Assembly: GCF_003259335.1 (NCBI RefSeq)
Contig: NZ_QLLL01000005.1
Span: forward strand, 310,001 to 374,000
Reading direction: 5' to 3'
Origin: Chitinophaga skermanii
GTDB taxonomy: Bacteria > Bacteroidota > Bacteroidia > Chitinophagales > Chitinophagaceae
Length of the DNA stretch: 64,000 nt
The translations under genes were made by a program, and so were the position numbers. Every line of letters starts with the position of its first letter. The first letter of the stretch is position 1. Positions 26,038 to 33,853 of the stretch are shown here, one piece after another. Below the pieces are notes generated by a model. That model saw only the letters and a program-made list of their open reading frames with translations. It was not told the origin of the DNA and searched no databases.

Positions 26038-26063
26038 CCGGGCCTCTATGCAGGCCCGGTTTT
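26038..26063 (+). terminator. Terminator after nadE
   Basis: CCGGGCCT (26038-26045) and AGGCCCGG (26052-26059) form a GC-rich stem followed by TTTT. A -7-like element TATCTTTG (26023-26030) just upstream may belong to serS. Confidence 0.75.
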
Positions 26064-26089
26064 AAATAGATCAAAACAAATTCAATTAC

Positions 26090-27361
26090 ATGTTACAGGT
26101 ACAGTTTATTCGTCAACACAAAGAAGAAGTGTTAGAACGCCTGGCGCTAAAGCAATTCAAAGAATTGCATCTCGTGGATGAGATCATAGCGTTAGACGAT
26201 TCGCGTAAAAAGTTGACAGTAGAATACGACGAAACGAAAGCACAAGCCAATGCGCTCTCCAAAGAGATTGGCAAATTGATGGCGCAAGGCCAGAAAGAAG
26301 AAGCTGAAAATCGTAAGTCGACTGTATCGTCGCTGAATGCGCGCCTGCAACCAATTGATGAACAACTGAAAGCAACAGAAAAAGCGCTACACGATGCTTT
26401 GATTTTGCTTCCGAACTTGCCATCTAAACTTGTTCCTGCCGGTAGAACACCGGAAGATAACGAGGTGGTTCGTTCTGGTGGTGACTTGCCAACTTTATAC
26501 GAAGGGGCAGTACCGCATTGGGATTTAACAAAGAAATACGATTTAATCGATTTCGAACTCGGTAATAAATTAACGGGTAGTGGTTTCCCTGTTTATAAAA
26601 ACAAAGGCGCACGTTTACAACGCGCATTAGTAAGCTATTTCCTCGATTTCAATATTGATGCCGGTTACACAGAAATGAACGTGCCGCATCTCGTGAATGA
26701 AGATTCTGCATACGGTACCGGTCAATTGCCCGATAAAGAAGGACAAATGTACCATGTAACGGAAGACAAGTTCTACTTGATTCCAACTTCAGAAGTACCG
26801 TTAACCAACCTTTACCGCGACGAGATATTGAAGGATACAGATTTACCTATAAAGATGACGGCTTACACGCCTTGTTTCCGCCGCGAAGCAGGATCATACG
26901 GTAAAGATGTACGCGGTTTGAACCGTTTGCACCAGTTTGAAAAGGTGGAGCTTGTACAATTGGTTCATCCTAATAAAAGCTACGAAGTGTTAGACGAGAT
27001 GGTAGCACACGTAGAGAAATTGGTACAGTCGTTAGAACTTCCGTACCGTATTTTAAGATTGTGTGGTGGCGATATGAGCTTTGCATCGGCCTTAACATAC
27101 GATTTCGAGATTTACAGTGCAGCGCAAGAGAAATGGTTAGAGGTAAGCTCTGTATCTAACTTCGAAAGCTTCCAAACAAACCGTTTAAAAGCGCGTTTCA
27201 AAGAAGGACAAGAAAAAGCACAATTGCTCCATTCATTGAATGGTAGTTCATTGGCATTGCCGCGTATTGTGGCTTGTTTGTTGGAAAACAACCAAACAGC
27301 TACTGGTATTAAGTTACCGGCGGTATTGCATACATATTTTGGTGCAGAAGAGATTGCGTAG
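26090..27361 (+). CDS. serS: Seryl-tRNA synthetase
   Basis: The 423-residue class II synthetase charges tRNA-Ser. The N-terminal long coiled-coil arm (about residues 25-105) binds the tRNA. Motif 2 is seen as TPCFRREAGSYGKDVRG near residues 263-279. Motif 3 is LNGSSLALPRIVACLLENNQ near 384-403. TSEVPLTN in the middle is the usual serine-site block. The size and order match bacterial SerS. It lies between nadE and a cytochrome lipoprotein, each unit with its own terminator. Confidence 0.96.
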   Translation: MLQVQFIRQHKEEVLERLALKQFKELHLVDEIIALDDSRKKLTVEYDETKAQANALSKEIGKLMAQGQKEEAENRKSTVSSLNARLQPIDEQLKATEKALHDALILLPNLPSKLVPAGRTPEDNEVVRSGGDLPTLYEGAVPHWDLTKKYDLIDFELGNKLTGSGFPVYKNKGARLQRALVSYFLDFNIDAGYTEMNVPHLVNEDSAYGTGQLPDKEGQMYHVTEDKFYLIPTSEVPLTNLYRDEILKDTDLPIKMTAYTPCFRREAGSYGKDVRGLNRLHQFEKVELVQLVHPNKSYEVLDEMVAHVEKLVQSLELPYRILRLCGGDMSFASALTYDFEIYSAAQEKWLEVSSVSNFESFQTNRLKARFKEGQEKAQLLHSLNGSSLALPRIVACLLENNQTATGIKLPAVLHTYFGAEEIA

Positions 27362-27394
27362 ATGAAATGTTTATGAATTGCATTTTTTTATCAT

Positions 27395-27424
27395 AAAAAA
27401 TCTTACTTTGGAGTAGGTTTTTTA
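27395..27424 (+). terminator. Probable terminator after serS
   Basis: AAAAAATCTTACT (27395-27407) can pair imperfectly with AGTAGGTTTTTT (27412-27423), which supplies the T-tract. Confidence 0.55.
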
Positions 27425-27450
27425 CTGGTCACGAAAAACACAATGCAATT

Positions 27451-27732
27451 ATGAAAACATTAGGTCTATTAGCTGTGATGGCGCTTTTGATTTATAGCTG
27501 TTCGCCTAAATCGGGAGCATCTAGTAGCGAGAAATTTGCAAAATACGCCGACTCTGAAGGGAAAACCCTATTCATGGACAAATGCGGTCGTTGCCATGGT
27601 TACAAATTACCAGAAACACGCTCTGCAGATAAATGGGTAAAGGTGATCGACAGGATGGCGCCTAAAGCAAGGCTCAACGCAGATCAAAAAGCAGCCGTGC
27701 TGACCTTTGTTCAGCAATACGCAAAATCGTAA
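27451..27732 (+). CDS. Monoheme cytochrome c lipoprotein
   Basis: The 93-residue protein has a lipobox IYSC (Cys17) and one canonical heme motif, CGRCHGYK, near residues 45-52. A Met for the distal ligand is available in DRMAPKAR. The family is the small class I cytochrome c type found on Bacteroidota envelopes. It is a separate unit between two terminators, so its partner cannot be read from context. Compare the CX4CH lipoprotein at 19117. Confidence 0.85.
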   Translation: MKTLGLLAVMALLIYSCSPKSGASSSEKFAKYADSEGKTLFMDKCGRCHGYKLPETRSADKWVKVIDRMAPKARLNADQKAAVLTFVQQYAKS

Positions 27733-27757
27733 AATTCTTTTGCCATAATTACTTTTC

Positions 27758-27787
27758 GAGCGATCCATTTGGGTCGCTCTTTTTTTT
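27758..27787 (+). terminator. Terminator after the cytochrome c lipoprotein
   Basis: GAGCGATCC (27758-27766) pairs with GGGTCGCTC (27771-27779) with one wobble. Eight T follow. Confidence 0.88.
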
Positions 27788-27788
27788 G

Positions 27789-27819
27789 TTGTATACCCGG
27801 AAATGGACCTTTAAATTTG
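27789..27819 (+). promoter_or_regulatory. Promoter of the GNAT gene, giving a leaderless mRNA
   Basis: TTG (27789-27791), 20 bases and TAAATTTG (27812-27819) match the Bacteroidota consensus fully. Only 4 bases separate the -7 element from the ATG at 27824, so transcription should start at or next to the initiation codon. Confidence 0.65.
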
Positions 27820-27823
27820 TAGT

Positions 27824-28375
27824 ATGTTACAGTATTTACCAACAGGACAGGCGCTTACCATCCGGCCATTAACCATGGCGGATGCCCCGGCTTTATTGGC
27901 TAGTTACCAAAAGGCAGTAAGTGAAACCGATATGTTGTTACTTACGAGTAGCGAATCCCAAAGCATCCAGCTTGCCATGGAAGAGGAGTTTATTCGTCCT
28001 TTTACCAATAGCACAAGGCATTTGTACTTAGTAGCTGAAGTAGAAGATGACATCATCGGTGGTGTTTCTTTAAAGCGGAGAAGTGTGCAGAAACAGGCAC
28101 ACTTGGCAGATTTGGGGATTTTTGTGAGGAAACCTTTTCAAAGTATGGGTGTGGGAAGACGGTTGATGACAGCCATGCTGCGCTGGGCAGAATCGAACCC
28201 TCACATAGAAATTATCACATTTGAAGTGCTTGCCAACAACGAAAAAGCAATTTATTTATATCATCATTTTGGCTTTGAGATCAATGGTAAAGTACCGCAA
28301 GCCATCAAACAAGTGAATGGCGATTATGCCGATATATTGATCATGTCTAAAATCATTCACGCCAAACCTAACTAA
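27824..28375 (+). CDS. GNAT-family N-acetyltransferase
   Basis: The 183-residue protein has the GNAT fold. TIRPLTMADAPALL is the first strand-helix unit, ADLGIFVRKPFQSMGVGRRLM holds the acetyl-CoA loop (QSMGVG), and ITFEVLANNEKAIYLYHHFGF is the last motif. It resembles RimI/RimJ-like and small-molecule acetyltransferases; the substrate is unknown. It precedes the M48 protease gene by 6 bases and may be in one operon with it and the ThiF-rhodanese gene. The upstream promoter predicts a leaderless transcript. Confidence 0.85.
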   Translation: MLQYLPTGQALTIRPLTMADAPALLASYQKAVSETDMLLLTSSESQSIQLAMEEEFIRPFTNSTRHLYLVAEVEDDIIGGVSLKRRSVQKQAHLADLGIFVRKPFQSMGVGRRLMTAMLRWAESNPHIEIITFEVLANNEKAIYLYHHFGFEINGKVPQAIKQVNGDYADILIMSKIIHAKPN

Positions 28376-28381
28376 TAACCT

Positions 28382-29482
28382 ATGAGTTTTACAACAAAAG
28401 CACAATATATTTCCCCCAAAGATAGTGCTCCTAAACCCGCCGACGTAGCCATTTTAAGCGATAAATTGGATATTCAATTAACCGGTACACACGGCGAAGA
28501 ACTGCATGTTTATTGGTTTTGGGATAATATAGAAGTCGTAAAAGAATCGGTAGGGTCTATAGAGCTTCGTTATAAAGGCTATCCTGCACAGCACTTAGTT
28601 GTGCAATCGATGGTGTTTAACGACCTGTTTTTTGCTGCATGGAAGAAAAAGAACAAGCTGACTTTCATGCGGAAGCATCTTCCATACACCATGAAAGCTT
28701 GGTTGGTGATGTGCTCGGCGCTAATTGGGTTGTTGGTAGTAGCCTATTTTTTCATTGTTCCATTTCTCGCAAACCTAGTATTGAACAATATTCCAAAGGA
28801 TTGGGAAATAGAATTGGGTAACAATTCTTATAACGTAATGGCAAAAGAGTTTACCATCGACTCGTCGAGAACAAAGCTGGTAAACGATTTCTGGAAAACG
28901 ATGGATGTGAATAGTGTATATCCTATTCAAATTACAGTGGTGAAGGACACTATTTTAAACGCTTTTGCTTTACCGGGTGGACATATTGTTGTATATTCAA
29001 AACTACTCGATAAAATGAACAGCGGAGACGAGCTAGCAGCATTGCTTTCCCACGAATTCAGTCATATAGAATTGCGACATACAACACGTACTTTTTTGCG
29101 TAGTACCGGCACTTATATTCTTATCAGTTCTTTGTTCGGTAGTTTGGATGGTATTGCGGCTGTGTTGGTGGAGAATGCGAAAACGTTGAAATCGTTACAA
29201 TATTCTCGCAAGTTGGAAACGGAGGCGGATGATAACGGGATGGAGGAATTGAATGAGCGGGGTATCCCATTACGCGGGTTCATCGATTTATTTAAAACAT
29301 TAAAAGGAGCAGGGCAGCAAGCGCCATCGGAATGGTTAAGCAGTCATCCTAATTTAGAAAATAGAATTTCCAACGTGGAAGCGCAGATGGAATACCAGTT
29401 CCCGAAGCACGAAGATCGTTTGGAAAAGATGGATAGCATTTGGAAAGAGATAAAAACTACTGGAAATGGAGAGATACACTAG
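28382..29482 (+). CDS. Membrane-anchored M48-family metallopeptidase
   Basis: The 366-residue protein has a cytoplasm-like N-terminal region (about 1-100) and a membrane segment (about 105-135). A catalytic domain follows with LLSHEFSHIELRH (zinc ligands HEFSH near residues 223-227). The third ligand is in KLETEADDNGMEEL, where ETEAD is the M48 hallmark. Such proteases (BepA, LoiP, Oma1-like) act on envelope proteins. The 17-base overlap with the next gene suggests translational coupling to a ThiF-rhodanese protein, an unusual pair. I see no lipoprotein signal. Confidence 0.85.
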   Translation: MSFTTKAQYISPKDSAPKPADVAILSDKLDIQLTGTHGEELHVYWFWDNIEVVKESVGSIELRYKGYPAQHLVVQSMVFNDLFFAAWKKKNKLTFMRKHLPYTMKAWLVMCSALIGLLVVAYFFIVPFLANLVLNNIPKDWEIELGNNSYNVMAKEFTIDSSRTKLVNDFWKTMDVNSVYPIQITVVKDTILNAFALPGGHIVVYSKLLDKMNSGDELAALLSHEFSHIELRHTTRTFLRSTGTYILISSLFGSLDGIAAVLVENAKTLKSLQYSRKLETEADDNGMEELNERGIPLRGFIDLFKTLKGAGQQAPSEWLSSHPNLENRISNVEAQMEYQFPKHEDRLEKMDSIWKEIKTTGNGEIH

Positions 29483-30551
29483 ACAAACACGCTTAGCGGG
29501 ATTTGGCCCGGAGAAACAAGCATTGCTTTCGAAAGGTAGTGCATTGGTGATTGGTGCAGGAGGATTGGGTGTACCTGTGATGCAATACTTGGTGGGGATG
29601 GGAATTGGGAAGATTGGGATTATTGATATGGATACAGTTGATGTGTCAAATATACATCGACAAATATTGTACACGACTGAAGATAAGGATTTACCTAAAA
29701 CGGACGTAGCGTACAAAAAACTAAAGGCTTTAAACGAGTTAGTTGAAGTAGAAACATACCATGCCTATATTACACCGGAAAATGCGCTGGATGTTATTCG
29801 TCCTTATGATGTAGTGATTGATTGTTCGGATAACTTCGGTACGCGTTACCTTGTAAACGATGCATGCGTAATATTGAATAAGCCCTTTGTATATGGTGCA
29901 ATATACCAGTTTGAAGGGCAAGTGAGCGTATTCAACTACAATGGTAGTGCTACATACCGTTGTTTATACCCAGAACCTCCGATGGAAGGGGAAATGTTGA
30001 ATTGCAGTGATATGGGCGTATTGGGGATTTTGCCAGGGATTGTGGGCTGTTACCAAGCGAACGAAGCCATTAAGATTTTATGTGGTATTGGAGAAGTATT
30101 GGCGAACAAATTGATGATCATCCAAACACTTACGAATGACCAGCAAATGTTCAACTATACATCCATTGAAGAAAACCATCAAATAAAAACATTACAGAAA
30201 GATTATCAACAAAGTGTTTGCGAAGCAATGCGTGTACAAGAAATAAATGTAGAAACCTTGAACCAATGGTTCGAAGAAGATAGACCTTTTCAATTGATTG
30301 ATGTGCGTGAAGAGGTGGAATGGGATATTTGTCATATTAACGACTCGAAATTAATTCCCATGAATACGGTTCCTCGCCATTTGGGCGAGATCGACAAGTT
30401 TCAGCCGGTGGTGTTGATTTGTCATCACGGGATGAGAAGTCGCTCCGTAGCAAACTTCTTAGTCGATGAAGGCTATAAAGATGTGTATAATGTAACGGGT
30501 GGTATTCATGCTTGGGCCAATAAAATTGACCCGGCTATGCGGCAATATTAA
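29466..30551 (+). CDS. ThiF/MoeB-type adenylyltransferase with C-terminal rhodanese domain
   Basis: The 361-residue protein has an E1-like domain (about 1-250) and a rhodanese domain (about 262-361). The nucleotide loop GAGGLGVPV is near residues 31-39 and the family Cys is in MLNCSDMGVLG. The rhodanese loop is CHHGMRSRS. It may adenylate and sulfurate a ubiquitin-like carrier such as MoaD or ThiS. The zinc ligands seem lost: TYRCL lacks the first Cys of the usual CxxC, and no second CxxC follows. No moaD or thiS gene is nearby. Its start overlaps the M48 protease gene. Confidence 0.87.
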   Translation: MERYTRQTRLAGFGPEKQALLSKGSALVIGAGGLGVPVMQYLVGMGIGKIGIIDMDTVDVSNIHRQILYTTEDKDLPKTDVAYKKLKALNELVEVETYHAYITPENALDVIRPYDVVIDCSDNFGTRYLVNDACVILNKPFVYGAIYQFEGQVSVFNYNGSATYRCLYPEPPMEGEMLNCSDMGVLGILPGIVGCYQANEAIKILCGIGEVLANKLMIIQTLTNDQQMFNYTSIEENHQIKTLQKDYQQSVCEAMRVQEINVETLNQWFEEDRPFQLIDVREEVEWDICHINDSKLIPMNTVPRHLGEIDKFQPVVLICHHGMRSRSVANFLVDEGYKDVYNVTGGIHAWANKIDPAMRQY

Positions 30552-30566
30552 TTTGGTATAAAGATT

Positions 30567-30598
30567 GGAATGGTTTTAAACTTTATTAAAACCATTCC
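30567..30598. repeat. Inverted repeat between ThiF-rhodanese and DUF1800 genes
   Basis: GGAATGGTTTTAA (30567-30579) and TTAAAACCATTCC (30586-30598) form a perfect 13-bp stem with a 6-base loop. There is no T-tract after it, so it may be a factor-dependent terminator or an RNA-processing site. Confidence 0.55.
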
Positions 30599-30621
30599 GT
30601 CTAATCCAAAAATACACGCCT

Positions 30622-32067
30622 ATGACCACCGAAAAACAGGTCGTTGAGCTACAACATCTCGCTTGGCGAGCCGGGTTTGGAGAGCAAATGCAAACCATTC
30701 AAACTTGGCAGTCGATGAAGCGAAAGAAGTTGATAGATCAAATATTGATAGGTAAGCAAAACGAACTACCACCCATTACGGTTATTTCATTACCGGGTAT
30801 TCCTGCATATAAGCGTGCAAAAGATATGAGTGCGGAAGAACGAAAGGCAGCGAGGAAACTCAATATCGACGGTATTAAGCAACTCAACGTACAATGGCTG
30901 TCGGCCATGGTAAACTCTGAACATCCTCTCCGCGAAAAGATGGCCTTATTCTGGCATGGCCACTTTGCTTGTAGAACACAGAACGTATTATACAACCAGC
31001 AACTACTTCAAATTATACGAGAAAACGCATTAGGCAATTTCGGCGAGCTGTTAACGGCTGTATCGAAAAGTGCTGCCATGCTTCAATTCCTCAATAATCA
31101 ACAAAACCGCAAAGCGCATCCCAATGAAAATTTCGCCCGCGAGGTGATGGAGTTATTCACCATGGGGCGCGGCAATTACTCGGAACAAGATGTAAAAGAA
31201 GCGGCGAGAAGCTTTACCGGTTGGGGCTTTAATGAATTAGGAGAATTCCAATTCCGTGAACGCTTACATGATGAAGATGAAAAAACGTTACTGGGTAAGC
31301 GTGGCAATTTCGATGGAGATGATGTGTTGAAAATATTACTAGAACACCGTGCCACGGCTACTTACATCACGAAAAAGTTATACGCTTTCTTCGTGAATGA
31401 TGTACCCCATGATGCGCATATTCAAGCATTGGCCGATATATTCTACCGTTCTAATTACAACATCAAAACGCTGATGAAAGCCATGTTCGAGGCCGATTGG
31501 TTCTATGATGCAAGCAATATGGGATCGCATATTAAATCGCCGGTAGAATTATTAGTAGGCTTGCGTAAGCGTGTACCCATGCAGTTCGAGAACGAAGACG
31601 TGATGTTGTTGTTCGAACGTGTGCTAGGCCAACTTTTATTCTATCCCCCCAACGTGGCAGGATGGCCCGGGGGGCGTAGCTGGATTGATTCTTCCAGTTT
31701 AATGTTCCGCATGCGCGTGCCACAAATCATCTTCTATTCACAACCATTCAATATTGTTCCAAAGGAAGTAACGCCCGAAATGGGAGAGGGAAATAATTAC
31801 AAGGTAACGGCTGAATTGAATAAGTATTTAGCCAAGCAATATGGTAATAAAGTAAAAGCTACTATTCAATGGGAACAATATATAGCACAGTATGAAAACA
31901 TACCAAGGGAACAGTTGGCAGCAAGGATTGCAGCCGATTTGTTAGGGGTGAATAATAAACAACCCACTTCGTCGTACGAGCAATTTGCGGATAAGAGTTC
32001 CCGGGAAAACTTTATTCGTACAGTGACCGTCAACATAATGAGTACGCCCGCTTACCAGCTTTGCTAG
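30622..32067 (+). CDS. DUF1800-family protein
   Basis: The 481-residue protein shows the DUF1800 pattern: HLAWRAGFG at the start, MALFWHGHFACR in the middle, FAREVMELFTMGRGNYSEQDVKEAAR, and FYPPNVAGWPGGRSWID near the end. Its function is not established. It precedes a DUF1501 gene by 29 bases, and such pairs are widespread in Bacteroidota and Planctomycetes, so both probably work together. Export is uncertain: it has no clear signal peptide, unlike its partner. Confidence 0.92.
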   Translation: MTTEKQVVELQHLAWRAGFGEQMQTIQTWQSMKRKKLIDQILIGKQNELPPITVISLPGIPAYKRAKDMSAEERKAARKLNIDGIKQLNVQWLSAMVNSEHPLREKMALFWHGHFACRTQNVLYNQQLLQIIRENALGNFGELLTAVSKSAAMLQFLNNQQNRKAHPNENFAREVMELFTMGRGNYSEQDVKEAARSFTGWGFNELGEFQFRERLHDEDEKTLLGKRGNFDGDDVLKILLEHRATATYITKKLYAFFVNDVPHDAHIQALADIFYRSNYNIKTLMKAMFEADWFYDASNMGSHIKSPVELLVGLRKRVPMQFENEDVMLLFERVLGQLLFYPPNVAGWPGGRSWIDSSSLMFRMRVPQIIFYSQPFNIVPKEVTPEMGEGNNYKVTAELNKYLAKQYGNKVKATIQWEQYIAQYENIPREQLAARIAADLLGVNNKQPTSSYEQFADKSSRENFIRTVTVNIMSTPAYQLC

Positions 32068-32096
32068 TAGTATTTGTATTTCTAAATTGTAAGATC

Positions 32097-33305
32097 ATGT
32101 TTATCATCAATAGGCGACGTTTTTTACAAGTAGGTTCTTTAGCATCGGCATCGATGTTATTGCCGAAGTTCTTAAAGGCTTTCGAAAAAGGGCAACTGGT
32201 GCCACCAGGCAATAAGGCGTTGGTGGTGATACAGCTTTCGGGTGGTAATGATGGGTTGAATACGGTCATCCCGTATCGCAATGATATTTATTATAAGCTT
32301 CGTCCTAACCTCAGTATTAAACGCGATAGTGTATTAGAACTGAACGATGAATTGGGTATACATCCTTCACTTAGCAGCTTTAAAAGTTTGTATGATGAAG
32401 GTTACCTAGGCGTATTGAATAATGTAGGATACCCGAACCCCGACCGCTCTCATTTCCGTTCGATGGATATATGGCAAACAGCTAGTGATGCCGGCGAATA
32501 CTGGCGTACAGGCTGGTTGGGGCGGTATTTAGATGCACAATGTAAAGGATGCGATAAGCCAACGCAAGCGCTGGAAATTGATGATACATTGAGTCTTGCC
32601 CTTAAAGGCAAACAGGTGAAAGGATTGGCATTTACAGATCCCCAGCGTTTGTACAGTACGAGCAATGATAAATACTTTGCTTCATTGCTGAAGAACCACC
32701 AGGATGATCATAACCATGAACACGAGAATGTAGACTATTTGTATAAAACGATGGCAGAAACCATGTCGTCGGCTAATTACATTCAAAGTCAATATAAAAC
32801 CTATCAAACCAAGGAAACTTATCCAAACACTACGCTTGGCAAGAGCTTGAAAACTATTGCGAACCTTATCATGACGGATATTAATACCAGCGTGTATTAT
32901 GTGTCGCACGGTAGTTTTGATACGCATGTGAACCAGCAAGACCAGCAAAGTAGGTTGTTTACGCAGTTAAACGAAGGTATAGCTGCCTTGGTGAAGGATT
33001 TGAAGAATAATGGGCGGTTTGAAGACGTGTTGGTGATGACTTTCTCGGAGTTTGGGCGAAGAGTGGGGCAGAATGCCAGTGGTGGCACCGATCATGGTAC
33101 TGCGAATAATATGTTTTTTATTAGTGGTGCCTTGAAGGAAAAAGGGATATTGAACCCGGGCCCGGATTTATCGAACTTATTGGAAGGAGATTTACAGTAC
33201 AAGGTAGATTTCAAAAGCGTATATGCCACCATATTAAAGAAATGGCTAGGAGCAGATGATCGCGCGGTGTTGGAGCATGAATACGATTATCTACAGTTCA
33301 TTTAG
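32097..33305 (+). CDS. DUF1501-family protein with Tat-like signal
   Basis: The 402-residue protein begins MFIINRRRFLQVGSLASASM, a twin-arginine-type signal, which is why the ATG at 32097 is preferred. The mature part has the DUF1501 alkaline-phosphatase-like blocks: VVIQLSGGNDGLNTV, NPDRSHFRSMDIW and VLVMTFSEFGRRVGQNASGGTDHG near residues 305-328. The Asp/His in these blocks fit a sulfatase/phosphatase-type metal site. Its biochemical role is unknown. It is paired with the DUF1800 gene just upstream. Its end overlaps the convergent lipoprotein gene by 15 bases. Confidence 0.92.
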   Translation: MFIINRRRFLQVGSLASASMLLPKFLKAFEKGQLVPPGNKALVVIQLSGGNDGLNTVIPYRNDIYYKLRPNLSIKRDSVLELNDELGIHPSLSSFKSLYDEGYLGVLNNVGYPNPDRSHFRSMDIWQTASDAGEYWRTGWLGRYLDAQCKGCDKPTQALEIDDTLSLALKGKQVKGLAFTDPQRLYSTSNDKYFASLLKNHQDDHNHEHENVDYLYKTMAETMSSANYIQSQYKTYQTKETYPNTTLGKSLKTIANLIMTDINTSVYYVSHGSFDTHVNQQDQQSRLFTQLNEGIAALVKDLKNNGRFEDVLVMTFSEFGRRVGQNASGGTDHGTANNMFFISGALKEKGILNPGPDLSNLLEGDLQYKVDFKSVYATILKKWLGADDRAVLEHEYDYLQFI

Positions 33306-33788
33306 GTTACCGGCTACGGTTTCAAAATAAACCCTAAAGAAGCCATCTTTTACAACAGCAGGCGAGCCTGTTTGGAAATCTTCCACGGTACCGCTGAAAG
33401 TGGCTTCAATTTCAGTGTTTTTAGATTTAATGATCGTGTAGTGGAAATTGCCGGCATTGGCATTTGCACCGAAAGTGCGGTAGTATGGAACGGTAATGAT
33501 TTTGAACTCGTTACTATTAGTATTGAGGTAAGTGCCCGGCAAGAATTGCGTAGTGGGGCTTTGAAGGTTCAGGGTTACAATATCACCGTATTGTGAAGAT
33601 GCGATGATACTAAGCGTTTGATCGTTGTTTTGATTGAGGGAAACGCTTTTTGTGCTATCACATATGTAAATAACTCCATCTAACTTGAAGGAAACGAAGG
33701 TACGGGTAACCACCGTTGTACCATTATTTTCTTTCTTGCATGCTGTAAATAGCAATAGCATAGAGAGGCATAGAGCAATGTACTTCAT
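33291..33788 (-). CDS. Lipoprotein of unknown function
   Basis: The 165-residue protein has a lipobox FTAC (Cys17) followed by KKENN. The rest is beta-rich: FVSFKLDGVIYICDS, then SIIASSQYGDIVTLNLQ and EIEATFSGTVEDFQTG near the C-terminus. The last pattern resembles small Bacteroidota lipoproteins of the DUF6252 type, but I cannot confirm it. It is a single gene, tail-to-tail with the DUF1501 gene and downstream of the OPT transporter gene on the same strand, beyond a terminator. Confidence 0.75.
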   Translation of the reverse strand: MKYIALCLSMLLLFTACKKENNGTTVVTRTFVSFKLDGVIYICDSTKSVSLNQNNDQTLSIIASSQYGDIVTLNLQSPTTQFLPGTYLNTNSNEFKIITVPYYRTFGANANAGNFHYTIIKSKNTEIEATFSGTVEDFQTGSPAVVKDGFFRVYFETVAGNLNEL

Positions 33789-33800
33789 AACTAAGGGATA

Positions 33801-33837
33801 TTAAAAAACCGGCTGCGGTTGTTAAACACAGCCGGTT
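33801..33837 (-). terminator. Terminator of the OPT transporter gene
   Basis: AACCGGCTG (33807-33815) and CAGCCGGTT (33829-33837) pair perfectly. The A-run at 33803-33808 gives the minus-strand U-tract. Confidence 0.85.
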
Positions 33838-33853
33838 GTATTGTAAGTTGCGA

